NCBI RefSeq assembly: GCF_007827555.1
Contig: NZ_VISS01000003.1
Span: 1-64,000, forward strand
DNA length: 64,000 nt
From: Aeribacillus composti
GTDB lineage: Bacteria > Bacillota > Bacilli > Bacillales > Aeribacillaceae
Direction: 5' to 3'
Below, piece after piece: positions 1-7,001 of the stretch. A program made the position numbers and the translations under genes. Each line of letters starts with the position of its first letter. Positions within the stretch are counted from its first letter, which is position 1. The notes under the pieces were generated by a model. The model had not been told where the DNA came from. It made no database searches and worked only from the letters and a program-made list of their open reading frames with translations.

Positions 1-75
1 CGGTCCGCTCGACTTGCATGTATTAGGCACGCCGCCAGCGTTCGTCCTGAGCCAGGATCAAACTCTCCAAAAAAA
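1..75 (-). rRNA. 16S rRNA gene, 5' end only
   Basis: The reverse complement contains the universal 16S 5' segment (GAGTTTGATCCTGGCTCAG, then GACGAACGCTGGCGGCG and the AATACATGCAAGTCGAGCG run). The gene reads out of the window to the left, so only about 75 bases are present. The exact mature 5' end near 75 is estimated. It is the last element of the minus-strand transcription unit that begins with the tRNA-Asn promoter at 1537-1565. Confidence 0.97.
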
Positions 76-147
76 GTTTGTCACCAAATGCTCTTGTCAG
101 AATCAACAGGCACGCTTTTCGTTTTGTTCAGTTTTCAAGGATCATTT

Positions 148-221
148 TGGAGCGGGTGATGGGAATCGAACCCACGACATCAGCTTGGAAGGCTGAGGTT
201 TTACCACTAAACTACACCCGC
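148..221 (-). tRNA. tRNA-Gly (anticodon TCC), CCA encoded
   Basis: A full cloverleaf reads on the minus strand: acceptor GCGGGTG pairs with CACCCGC, the anticodon loop is CTTCCAA, the T-arm has GGTTCGATTCC, and CCA is encoded (148-150). It is the tRNA closest to the 16S gene. A 29-base identical copy of its 5' half lies at 353-381 (see repeat). Confidence 0.97.
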
Positions 222-271
222 GCGAAAATATTTGTTTTTTTTCTATTTAGATGATAAACACGCATTTTCCA

Positions 272-381
272 TGCCTCTTCCTCTTCCAGCATTGTTCGAG
301 GATGTAAATGCGTCGAGGCAACTCGCAGATTATTCATTGAAGTGTCGCTCGTGGCTGAGGTTTTACCACTAAACTACACCC
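272..381 (-). repeat. Structured ~81-bp element fused to a copy of the 5' half of tRNA-Gly
   Basis: Bases 353-381 are identical to 191-219, the acceptor 5' strand, D-arm and anticodon-stem start of tRNA-Gly. Directly attached, 272-352 is an element that is clearly homologous to 940-1019, which sits in the same position beside tRNA-Lys. On the minus strand the order is tRNA 5' half, element, spacer, intact tRNA. The element can fold: TGCCTC (272-277) pairs with GAGGCA (315-320), and an inner helix GCATT (289-293) pairs with AATGC (307-311). The function and origin are unknown to me. Confidence 0.75.
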
Positions 382-434
382 ACATATCTTAATTTATTCA
401 TGCAATTTTGCTTTTAAGCCTATATTGATCAAAA

Positions 435-508
435 TCGGGAAGACAGGATTCGAACCTGCGACCCCATGGTCCCAAACCATGTGCTCTACCAAGCTGAGCT
501 ACTTCCCG
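435..508 (-). tRNA. tRNA-Pro (anticodon TGG)
   Basis: Minus-strand cloverleaf with acceptor CGGGAAG/CTTCCCG and anticodon loop TTTGGGA. CCA is not encoded, unlike in most of its neighbours. Confidence 0.97.
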
Positions 509-512
509 TATA

Positions 513-589
513 TGGCGCGCCCGAGAGGAGTCGAACCCCTAACCTTTTGATCCGTAGTCAAACGCTCTATCCAATTGAGCTACGGGCGC
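513..589 (-). tRNA. tRNA-Arg (anticodon ACG), CCA encoded
   Basis: Minus-strand cloverleaf with acceptor GCGCCCG/CGGGCGC, anticodon loop CTACGGA and encoded CCA (513-515). It follows tRNA-Leu(GAG) and precedes tRNA-Pro in the transcript. Confidence 0.97.
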
Positions 590-642
590 ATTCCACAGGT
601 TTTTTATTGTAACTCACTTAAAATATGATGTCAACACTTTTT

Positions 643-728
<86 letters not shown>

Positions 729-733
729 GAATA

Positions 734-815
734 TGCGGGTGGAGGGACTTGAACCCCCACGCCGTAAGGCGCTAGATCCTAAGTCTAGTGCGTCTGCCAA
801 TTCCGCCACACCCGC
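734..815 (-). tRNA. tRNA-Leu (anticodon TAG)
   Basis: Class II tRNA on the minus strand with acceptor GCGGGTG/CACCCGC, anticodon loop CTTAGGA and a long variable arm. CCA is not encoded. It corresponds in position to trnS-leu1. Confidence 0.97.
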
Positions 816-821
816 ATTAAA

Positions 822-897
822 TGGTGAGCCATGGAGGATTCGAACCTCCGACCCTCTGATTAAAAGTCAGATGCTCTACCGACTGAGCTAATGGCTC
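822..897 (-). tRNA. tRNA-Lys (anticodon TTT), CCA encoded
   Basis: Minus-strand cloverleaf with acceptor GAGCCAT/ATGGCTC, anticodon loop CTTTTAA and encoded CCA. A 26-base identical copy of its 5' half is found at 1020-1045, fused to a structured element. Confidence 0.97.
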
Positions 898-939
898 ATA
901 AAAAGTAATTTCTTCTAATCTGTTTTAAAGTCGGTCAGA

Positions 940-1045
940 TGTCCCTTCCTCTTCCAGCTTTCTCAAGGTGCTGGATGCGTCGGGACAACTCGCTGCTTAT
1001 TCAACGAAGCCTTGCTCGTTGCTCTACCGACTGAGCTAATGGCTC
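940..1045 (-). repeat. Structured ~80-bp element fused to a copy of the 5' half of tRNA-Lys
   Basis: Bases 1020-1045 repeat 872-897 of tRNA-Lys exactly; 940-1019 is homologous to the element at 272-352 beside tRNA-Gly. Its outer helix TGTCCC (940-945) / GGGACA (982-987) differs from the other copy (TGCCTC/GAGGCA) at two pairs, and both differences are compensatory, so the pairing is preserved. A second helix CCAGC (954-958) / GCTGG (970-974) is possible. Both copies lie at the same position relative to the tRNA fragment, ending ACGAGC on the minus strand. Confidence 0.75.
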
Positions 1046-1064
1046 TTATTATTTTTATAATAAG

Positions 1065-1139
1065 TGGCTGGGCTAGCTGGATTCGAACCAGCGCATCACG
1101 GAGTCAAAGTCCGTTGCCTTACCGCTTGGCTATAGCCCA
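1065..1139 (-). tRNA. tRNA-Gln (anticodon TTG), CCA encoded
   Basis: Minus-strand cloverleaf with acceptor TGGGCTA/TAGCCCA, anticodon loop with TTG and encoded CCA. It is separated from tRNA-Glu by a ~119-bp spacer that holds a perfect hairpin. Confidence 0.97.
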
Positions 1140-1216
1140 TCAAAAAGTCACAAAATTTATTGTAACATTTTTTGAACGCTATGTAAAGACTTTTTGGTTT
1201 GGATTTTTTAAAGTTA

Positions 1217-1246
1217 GAAATAGGAAGTTTTTCAACTTCCTATTTC
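1217..1246. repeat. Perfect 13-bp hairpin in the Gln-Glu tRNA spacer
   Basis: GAAATAGGAAGTT (1217-1229) and AACTTCCTATTTC (1234-1246) are perfect inverted repeats around a 4-base loop. On the minus strand no T-run follows, so it does not look like a normal intrinsic terminator. A processing signal or a small inserted palindrome are possible; nothing decides between them. Confidence 0.6.
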
Positions 1247-1258
1247 AGCGAATATGAA

Positions 1259-1330
1259 TGACCCGTACGGGATTCGAACCCGTGTTACCGCCGTGAAAGG
1301 GCGGTGTCTTAACCACTTGACCAACGGGCC
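1259..1330 (-). tRNA. tRNA-Glu (anticodon TTC)
   Basis: Minus-strand cloverleaf with acceptor GGCCCGT/ACGGGTC (one G-T pair), anticodon loop CTTTCAC. CCA is not encoded. Confidence 0.97.
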
Positions 1331-1338
1331 ATTTTTCA

Positions 1339-1429
1339 TGGCGGAGAAGGAGGGATTTGAACCCTCGCGCCGCTTACACGACCTACTCCCTTAGCAGGGG
1401 AGCCCCTTCAGCCACTTGGGTACTTCTCC
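1339..1429 (-). tRNA. tRNA-Ser (anticodon GCT), CCA encoded
   Basis: Class II tRNA with a long variable arm on the minus strand. Acceptor GGAGAAG/CTTCTCC, anticodon loop CTGCTAA, CCA encoded. Confidence 0.97.
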
Positions 1430-1433
1430 AAAT

Positions 1434-1508
1434 TGGCTCCGCAGGCAGGATTCGAACCTGCGACCGTTCGGTTAACAGCCGAATGCTCTACCACTGAGCT
1501 ACTGCGGA
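1434..1508 (-). tRNA. tRNA-Asn (anticodon GTT), CCA encoded
   Basis: First tRNA of the unit. Acceptor TCCGCAG/CTGCGGA, anticodon loop CTGTTAA, encoded CCA. The promoter lies 29 bp upstream. Confidence 0.97.
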
Positions 1509-1536
1509 ATGAAGAAAAAAATTGACGACTGTAACC

Positions 1537-1565
1537 ATTGTAATGAGCATTTATAATTTTGTCAA
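1537..1565 (-). promoter_or_regulatory. Sigma-A promoter of the tRNA-rRNA unit
   Basis: On the minus strand TTGACA (1560-1565) and TACAAT (1537-1542) are separated by exactly 17 bp, near-consensus for sigma-A. It drives Asn-Ser-Glu-Gln-Lys-Leu-Leu-Arg-Pro-Gly and possibly the 16S gene, since no second promoter of equal quality was seen between tRNA-Gly and 16S. Confidence 0.85.
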
Positions 1566-1643
1566 CAGTTCGTTATATATTGTTTTTCGCTGCCATCCAA
1601 TTAGCGACGGCTTTTATACTTTATCATATCTTTCTCCTTTTCG

Positions 1644-2102
1644 TCAACCATTATTTTTATAAAATTGAATTTTTCCTCCGCACTTTCCGCATAAATATCG
1701 TTCTGGGTTCATTTTTCTACGGCGAATAAAAGTGCTCATACATGATAGGCATTTATAAATATAAATAATATTATTTTTATTTTTTTCTCTTAATGGTGTG
1801 CAAAATCTAGGTGCACCTACTTTTTTTAAAAGCATTTTAAAGTCAGAGTCCCGATGCCGAAAACCTTTTCCTTCGATATGAAGATGGTAGTGGCAAAGTT
1901 CATGCTTAATAATCCCTATTAATTCGTCCATTCCGTATTGTTCATAATATTTTTTATTCACTTCAATATCATGGCTGTTTAATAAATATCTTCCGCCTGT
2001 TGTTCGAAGACGGTGATTAAAATACGCTTTGTGAACAAATTTTTTCCCAAAAAAGGATAGTGAAATTTGCTCCACAAGTTTTTGAAGCTGGTCATCATTC
2101 AA
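1644..2102 (-). CDS. ydcK: SprT-like zinc metalloprotease-fold protein YdcK
   Basis: The 152-residue product carries the HELCH zinc motif (HExxH) near residues 67-71 in a SprT-like domain, and a C-terminal zinc ribbon with two CxxC pairs (CLSC, CGKC). SprT/Spartan proteins are metalloprotease-like; the bacterial role is not settled. The start is a TTG (TTG AAT GAT) preceded by a weak Shine-Dalgarno sequence. In B. subtilis ydcK sits at exactly this place between tex/cmpA and the trnS tRNA cluster, which supports the call. It is a single gene, convergent with nothing and 79 bp from the tRNA promoter. Confidence 0.9.
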   Translation of the reverse strand: MNDDQLQKLVEQISLSFFGKKFVHKAYFNHRLRTTGGRYLLNSHDIEVNKKYYEQYGMDELIGIIKHELCHYHLHIEGKGFRHRDSDFKMLLKKVGAPRFCTPLREKNKNNIIYIYKCLSCMSTFIRRRKMNPERYLCGKCGGKIQFYKNNG

Positions 2103-2200
2103 TGTACTGCACCTACTTTAAAAACATGTTGAACAGGACAACAACTTAACGCATACAATAAATATTACTACATCTAATCGGACTCACATATTTTATTTTA

Positions 2201-2229
2201 GCATATGCTTTTTTTCTTGACCATAAAAT
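2201..2229 (+). promoter_or_regulatory. Candidate sigma-E promoter of cmpA
   Basis: GCATAT (2201-2206) and CATAAAAT (2222-2229) resemble the sigma-E -35 (roughly KMATATT) and -10 (CATACAnT) with normal spacing, 42 bp before the cmpA start. cmpA is known to be a sigma-E gene in B. subtilis. The -10 has one clear mismatch. Confidence 0.5.
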
Positions 2230-2271
2230 GGCAAGCCAAAAAGAACAATACATCCAAGGAGGTATTAACCA

Positions 2272-2385
2272 ATGCCGAATTGGCTTATAAATCAAATGAA
2301 GAAAGCATATTATGAAAAAAACGTTTATCAAATCAAGTTATTAAATCAATGCTGGTATTTCTATAGAAAAAAGCATTGCTCATAA
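2272..2385 (+). CDS. cmpA: Cortex morphogenetic protein CmpA
   Basis: A 37-residue ORF begins MPNWLINQMKKAYYEKN and ends CWYFYRKKHCS. This is almost the B. subtilis CmpA sequence, which is also 37 residues, and the place between tex (ydcI) and ydcK is the same. A strong AAGGAGG (2256-2262) sits 9 bases before ATG. In B. subtilis CmpA is made in the mother cell under sigma-E and delays cortex assembly until the coat basement layer (SpoIVA) is built, acting with ClpXP as a quality-control adaptor. The divergent neighbour ydcK and convergent tex are on the other strand, so the gene is monocistronic. It is short enough to be missed by routine gene calling. Confidence 0.93.
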   Translation: MPNWLINQMKKAYYEKNVYQIKLLNQCWYFYRKKHCS

Positions 2386-2478
2386 TTCAACAGCTCTCAA
2401 AGAATAGACTAACTTTTTTTCAAAATTTTTGGTTGATAGATAGTTGTTTGCTTCCATCAGCATGCAATATAAGGTTGA

Positions 2479-2510
2479 TAAAAAATCAGCTGTCGACTTT
2501 GCCGACAGCC
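2479..2510 (-). terminator. Intrinsic terminator of tex
   Basis: On the minus strand a 7-bp stem GCTGTCG/CGACAGC (2503-2509 and 2489-2495) is followed by a T-rich run (2480-2486), 18 bp after the tex stop codon. Confidence 0.75.
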
Positions 2511-2527
2511 GTGATTTCTGTTGTTAT

Positions 2528-4684
2528 TTATTTAACCATTGTTAAAGCGACTCTTCCTTTATCAACATCAACTTTTTCCACCCAGACTGTCACGATGTCC
2601 CCAACCGAAACAACGTCCAAAGGATGCTTTACATATTGTTTGCTTAATTTTGAAATGTGCACAAGTCCATCCTGTTTAACGCCGATATCAACAAATACAC
2701 CAAAGTCTACTACGTTTCGAACCGTTCCTTGCAGCTCCATTCCTTCTTTCAAGTCTTCAAGCTGCAGCACATCTTTTTTCAAAAGAGGTTTTGGAACTTC
2801 ATCACGAGGATCGCGCTCCGGTCTCATTAAAGCATCGCATATATCCTTCAAAGTATATTCGCCAATATGCAAGGCTTTTGAAGTTTCTTGAATATTCAGC
2901 GATCTGATTTTATCTTTCAACAGTTCTGTACCGATATCATCGACTGTCAATGAAAGGCTTGACAGCAGTTTTCTAGCGTCTTCATAGCTTTCAGGATGAA
3001 TGCTCGTCCTGTCAAGCGGATCGTCGCCGTCCAATATTCTTAAAAAGCCGATACATTGCTCATACGTTTTCTCCCCAAGCCGTGGGATGGATTTTAAATC
3101 GTTGCGATTCACAAATTTTCCAATTTCTTCTCTTCGTTTCACAATATTATGAGCCACTGTTTTTGATAATCCAGATACGTATTGCAACAGAGACGGCGAA
3201 GCAGTATTTACGTTGACACCGACTTGGTTGACAACTGTTTCCACAACAAACGTTAAAGAGTCATGCAATTTCTTTTGGGATACATCATGCTGGTATTGAC
3301 CAACACCGATTGATTTAGGATCAATTTTCACCAATTCAGCAAGCGGATCTTGAAGCCTTCTAGCAATGGATACTGCGCTGCGTTCTTCGACTTCAAGATC
3401 TGGGAACTCTTCCCGGGCTAAATCAGAAGCTGAATAAACACTTGCTCCCGCCTCGTTAACAATTAAATAATAAATATCTTCTTTTAATTCTTTTATTACA
3501 TCTGCAACAAATTGTTCTGTTTCTCTTGAAGCTGTTCCATTGCCGATAGCGATTACTTCAATTTGGAAGCGTTGAATAATATCGATCAGCTTTTGTTTTG
3601 ATTTTTCTATTTCATTTTTTGGCGGATGAGGATAAATCACATCAATATAAAGAACTTTTCCAGTTTCATCGACTGCCGCAAGCTTGCATCCTGTACGGTA
3701 AGCCGGGTCGATTCCTAAAACGATCGTTCCTTTTAATGGAGGTTGAAGGAGCAGTTTTCTTAAATTTTCGGAAAAAACACGAATGGCCTGATCTTCAGCT
3801 TTTTCAGTCAATTCTTTTCTAATCTCCCGCTCAATCGAAGGCTGTATGAGCCGTCTATACGCATCCTCCAACGTTTCAATTAAAATATCAGCAGCAATTG
3901 TCCTTTGATCCGAAACAATTTTTTTCTTCAAATAGGCTACTATTTGTTCTGTCGGCGGCTCGATTGCCACCCTTAAAATCCCTTCCTTCTCCCCTCTGTT
4001 TAACGCCAAAACACGATGGGGAACGATTTTTCTGATCGGTTCTTCATATTGGTAATACATTTCGAATACTTTTTTCTCATCTTTTTCTTCGTCTTTACAC
4101 GTTGAGACGACCATACCTTCTTTCAACGTTTGCTCCCTTATCCATTGCCGATAATTCGGATCGTCTGAAATCCATTCTGCAATAATATCTTTTGCACCAG
4201 AGAGAGCATCTTCAACCGTATGGATTTCTTTCTCTTCATTGATGTATTTTTCGGCTTCTTCTTCAATCGATCCCGCTAGCGGCAAGGAATATATCCATTT
4301 GGCTAAAGGCTCAAGCCCTCTTTCTTTTGCAATCGTTGCTTTCGTTCTTCTTTTTTGCCGGTATGGCCGATACAAGTCTTCAACTTGCTGCAATTTTTCA
4401 GCCGCCAGTATTTCATTTCGCAAAGATTCTGTTAGTTTTCCTTGTTCCTCAATTAACCGAATAACTTCTTCTTTTCTTTTTTCAAGGTTTTGTATGTATT
4501 GCCAGCGTTCACTAATGTTTCGTATTTCCACTTCATTTAAAGCGCCTGTTTGTTCTTTTCTGTACCGCGCAATAAAAGGAACGGTGTTGCCGTCTTCAAG
4601 CAATGCAATGACATTTTGAATTTGTTTGGTGGATATTGATAATTCGCTGCTTAACATTTGAAAAATTTTCTCATTATTTAACAT
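2528..4684 (-). CDS. tex: Tex-family transcription accessory protein (YdcI)
   Basis: At 718 residues the protein has the usual Tex length. An N-terminal helix-turn-helix region is followed by an RNase H-like YqgF domain (around GIDPAYRTGCKLAAVDETGK), helix-hairpin-helix segments (VSGLSKTVAHNIVKRREEIG and the IPRLGEKTYEQ part) and a C-terminal S1 RNA-binding domain (GTVRNVVDFGVFVDIGVKQDGLVHIS). Tex proteins bind nucleic acid and associate with transcription; the exact role is unclear. GGAGG precedes the ATG. It lies directly downstream of rsbX in the same direction, as in B. subtilis, but the terminator at 4746-4775 separates the two. Confidence 0.95.
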   Translation of the reverse strand: MLNNEKIFQMLSSELSISTKQIQNVIALLEDGNTVPFIARYRKEQTGALNEVEIRNISERWQYIQNLEKRKEEVIRLIEEQGKLTESLRNEILAAEKLQQVEDLYRPYRQKRRTKATIAKERGLEPLAKWIYSLPLAGSIEEEAEKYINEEKEIHTVEDALSGAKDIIAEWISDDPNYRQWIREQTLKEGMVVSTCKDEEKDEKKVFEMYYQYEEPIRKIVPHRVLALNRGEKEGILRVAIEPPTEQIVAYLKKKIVSDQRTIAADILIETLEDAYRRLIQPSIEREIRKELTEKAEDQAIRVFSENLRKLLLQPPLKGTIVLGIDPAYRTGCKLAAVDETGKVLYIDVIYPHPPKNEIEKSKQKLIDIIQRFQIEVIAIGNGTASRETEQFVADVIKELKEDIYYLIVNEAGASVYSASDLAREEFPDLEVEERSAVSIARRLQDPLAELVKIDPKSIGVGQYQHDVSQKKLHDSLTFVVETVVNQVGVNVNTASPSLLQYVSGLSKTVAHNIVKRREEIGKFVNRNDLKSIPRLGEKTYEQCIGFLRILDGDDPLDRTSIHPESYEDARKLLSSLSLTVDDIGTELLKDKIRSLNIQETSKALHIGEYTLKDICDALMRPERDPRDEVPKPLLKKDVLQLEDLKEGMELQGTVRNVVDFGVFVDIGVKQDGLVHISKLSKQYVKHPLDVVSVGDIVTVWVEKVDVDKGRVALTMVK

Positions 4685-4745
4685 TCTTTAGCCTCCACTA
4701 CTGTTTCCATCTACATAAACATTTTATCAAAAATTTTTTCAACAT

Positions 4746-4775
4746 AAAAAGACAACCGTTATCCATCCGATTGTC
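4746..4775 (-). terminator. Terminator of the sigB operon
   Basis: On the minus strand an 8-bp stem with one G-T pair (4768-4775 with 4751-4758) is followed by five T residues, 8 bp after the rsbX stop codon. Confidence 0.7.
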
Positions 4776-4782
4776 CCAACAA

Positions 4783-5382
4783 TTAAAAAAGCTGCCCGAT
4801 TATATAAGTTAAATCATCTGTCCGATCGGAAAGAAATTTATTGAAGCCTTTCGCAATCTCGTGAATAGAAGAATGATCTTTTAACGCCGTTTTAATGTTT
4901 GAAGCATAAAGGCCATCAGTGTGAATAATAAATTTTGACCCTTTTTCATATGAAAAAGTGCGGATGCGATATTTCTTCATTTTACCAGGTAAATATCCAG
5001 CGGTTGGAATTGGATAAATGTATTCCCCAGAAGGCAAATATAAGATGAAACGAACGTTTCCTACCGAGCCGTATGTAATAGTTTTGTCTACGAAATCCAC
5101 CTTTAATATTCCGGCTGTCGCGCCTCTTTTACCTTTTAATTTCTTATGGCACTGTTTAAAAATCTCATGTACAGTTTCCTGCTGGTATTGCTTCACCGTT
5201 TGGCATATGATTTCAGATGATTCACGCGCAGCTTGTCCACTTCCCAACCCATCTGCGACAACACAAACAAATCTATGCTCGTCCGTACAGGTGAAAAAAC
5301 TGTCTCCACAATAAGCACTGCCTACTTTTCCAACCTGACATGTCAAAAATTGAATATGTTCAGTTTCTTGATATTGAATCAT
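4783..5382 (-). CDS. rsbX: RsbX, PP2C phosphatase of the stressosome feedback loop
   Basis: The 199-residue product is a PPM/PP2C phosphatase (CVVADGLGSGQAARESSEI metal-binding segment near residue 40, IIHTDGLYASN later). RsbX removes phosphate from RsbS and RsbR and so resets the stress signal. It is the last gene of rsbRA-S-T-U-V-W-sigB-rsbX; its ATG overlaps the sigB stop by 4 bases, indicating translational coupling. Confidence 0.95.
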   Translation of the reverse strand: MIQYQETEHIQFLTCQVGKVGSAYCGDSFFTCTDEHRFVCVVADGLGSGQAARESSEIICQTVKQYQQETVHEIFKQCHKKLKGKRGATAGILKVDFVDKTITYGSVGNVRFILYLPSGEYIYPIPTAGYLPGKMKKYRIRTFSYEKGSKFIIHTDGLYASNIKTALKDHSSIHEIAKGFNKFLSDRTDDLTYIIGQLF

Positions 5383-6164
5383 TGCCCTATCTCCATTGGA
5401 TCAGCGTGAACAGCTTTTTTTAATTTTTTTAATGCTTGGCGCAATAGTCTGGAAACATGCATTTGGGAGATACCTAAAATTTCACCTATTTCTTTTTGAC
5501 TGCGGTTATGATAAAAAGAATGTAGAATAATTTCTTTTTCTCTCTCAGTTAAAACGTGCATAATGTTTTCAATAGTCAGTTTTTGAAGAATGCGTTCAAA
5601 GCCCTCGTCTTTTTGTCCGACAAGATCTAAAATGGTGACCGCGGTTCCATCCGGTCCAGCTTCTATTGAGTGATCAACAGAAAGCGTATGATAGTTTTTG
5701 ACCATTTCCATAGCTTCCAAAACTTCTTCCTCAGCTGCTCCTAAATATTCTGCTATTTCCTTGACCTTCGGAGAGCGCTCCAGCTGACTCGTCAACTGCT
5801 CCACCGCTGCATTTATTTTTGGTCCAAGTTCTTTCATTCTGCGGGGCACATGGACGCTCCACGTTTTATCCCGAAGATAGCGTTTGATTTCTCCAATAAT
5901 CGTTGGAACAACAAACGCATCAAATGATTTCCCAACTGTTGGGTCGAAGCGATCAATCGCTCCCAATAAACCGATCATCCCGACCTGTACCAAATCCTCC
6001 TGATACATTTTCGAACTTGAGTACTTTTTTGCCAGTGCAACAACAATTGGCTGATAAAGTTCAATAATTTGTTCTTGTGCTTTTTCATCTTTATTTTCCT
6101 GAACTTGACGAATGAGTTCATGGATTTCGTTATTGCTTCGTTTTTGACCATGAGGTTTGTTCAT
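5379..6164 (-). CDS. sigB: General-stress sigma factor SigB
   Basis: The 261-residue protein is a sigma-70 group 3 factor: sigma2 region (DLVQVGMIGLLGAIDRFDP), sigma3 (DKTWSVHVPRRMKELGPKI) and sigma4 with a helix-turn-helix near the C terminus (RSQKEIGEILGISQMHVSR). It directs RNA polymerase to general-stress promoters. The gene overlaps the end of rsbW by 35 bases, so anti-sigma and sigma are made together. A perfect sigma-B promoter lies upstream of rsbV (6976-7001), which gives positive autoregulation. Confidence 0.97.
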   Translation of the reverse strand: MNKPHGQKRSNNEIHELIRQVQENKDEKAQEQIIELYQPIVVALAKKYSSSKMYQEDLVQVGMIGLLGAIDRFDPTVGKSFDAFVVPTIIGEIKRYLRDKTWSVHVPRRMKELGPKINAAVEQLTSQLERSPKVKEIAEYLGAAEEEVLEAMEMVKNYHTLSVDHSIEAGPDGTAVTILDLVGQKDEGFERILQKLTIENIMHVLTEREKEIILHSFYHNRSQKEIGEILGISQMHVSRLLRQALKKLKKAVHADPMEIGQ

Positions 6165-6612
6165 TTCTCATTCGCTCCTCATTTAAAAGCTTGGACATCT
6201 TGACAGTTACTCCTGAGTTCATATCGATTGTCACTTCATCCATTAGCGTTTTAATTAGAAACAAACCTAAACCGCCCTCGCTCAATTTTTCAATCGGCAT
6301 GGAAGGAGAATAAGGCCCGGTGTTTTCTTTCATTTTTGATAAATCGAAATTTTTTCCATCGTCTGAAACAGTGATCTCTAATCGATTTTCAAACAAGCTG
6401 AAGCCGATTCTCACTTCACCGTTTTCATTATGACCGTAGGCATGCTGCACCGCATTTGAACACGCTTCACTGACGGCAATCTTTAAATCTTCAATGTCAT
6501 CATATGTGTACCCCATTCTATTGGCGATACCGGATAGAGTCAATCTGACAATCCCTATATACTCAGTTTTCGCAGGTATTTTCATTTCAATGTAATCAAT
6601 ACATTTATCCAT
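6130..6612 (-). CDS. rsbW: RsbW, anti-sigma-B factor and kinase of RsbV
   Basis: The 160-residue product is a GHKL-type serine kinase: N box (AVSEACSNAVQHA), G1 (VSDDGKNFD) and G2 (EGGLGLFLIKTLMDEV). RsbW holds SigB inactive and phosphorylates RsbV; unphosphorylated RsbV displaces SigB. The rsbV stop and rsbW start share a base. Confidence 0.97.
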   Translation of the reverse strand: MDKCIDYIEMKIPAKTEYIGIVRLTLSGIANRMGYTYDDIEDLKIAVSEACSNAVQHAYGHNENGEVRIGFSLFENRLEITVSDDGKNFDLSKMKENTGPYSPSMPIEKLSEGGLGLFLIKTLMDEVTIDMNSGVTVKMSKLLNEERMRNEQTSWSKTKQ

Positions 6613-6935
6613 TAATCCTCACCTTTTCTTGAAATCTCGATGATGCTGTCCAAACCGGTAATATGAAATAAGCGCTCCAGCCGCGGCGACAAATTTGTCA
6701 ATTTCAGCTTTCCGCCTTGTTTTCTGACCGTTTTCAACAATCCGACAAAAACTCCTAATCCGGTTGAGTCCATATATTCAACATCTTTTAGGTTGACTTC
6801 AATAAAAGGTTCGCTTTCCTCAGAAATGGGCGCAAGTTTATTTTTTAGCGCTGGCGCAGTATAGGCATCAATCTCTCCTTTTAGATGCACATACGAAACC
6901 TTTTTTTCCCTTTTAATATCAATTTCAAGATTCAT
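6612..6935 (-). CDS. rsbV: RsbV, anti-anti-sigma factor
   Basis: A single STAS domain of 107 residues with the phosphorylated serine in YMDSTGLGVFVG (Ser57; Ser56 in B. subtilis). I start it at MNLEID, because GAGGGGG precedes this ATG by a normal distance and the length then equals the family; a longer frame reaches 6965 but has no ribosome site. RsbU dephosphorylates RsbV, which then binds RsbW and frees SigB. It is the first gene behind the sigma-B promoter. Confidence 0.95.
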   Translation of the reverse strand: MNLEIDIKREKKVSYVHLKGEIDAYTAPALKNKLAPISEESEPFIEVNLKDVEYMDSTGLGVFVGLLKTVRKQGGKLKLTNLSPRLERLFHITGLDSIIEISRKGED

Positions 6936-6975
6936 TCTGATCCCCCTCATAAAAGACAAAATCATCCATTCACTT

Positions 6976-7001
6976 ATACCCTTTTTCGAAGCCGTTTAAA
7001 C
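6976..7001 (-). promoter_or_regulatory. Sigma-B promoter of rsbV-rsbW-sigB-rsbX
   Basis: The minus strand reads GTTTAA (6996-7001), 14 bp, GGGTAT (6976-6981), a perfect sigma-B promoter. The -35 box overlaps the last bases of rsbU. It splits the eight-gene operon into a constitutive part (rsbRA-S-T-U) and a stress-amplified part (rsbV-W-sigB-rsbX), as in B. subtilis. Confidence 0.92.

Noticed and set aside
2146-2331. 61-codon minus-strand open frame between ydcK and tex
   Set aside because: It is antisense to cmpA and its upstream region; cmpA itself matches a known protein.
2376-2891. 171-codon plus-strand open frame
   Set aside because: Antisense to the tex 3' end with serine/threonine-rich composition typical of reversed coding DNA and no ribosome site.
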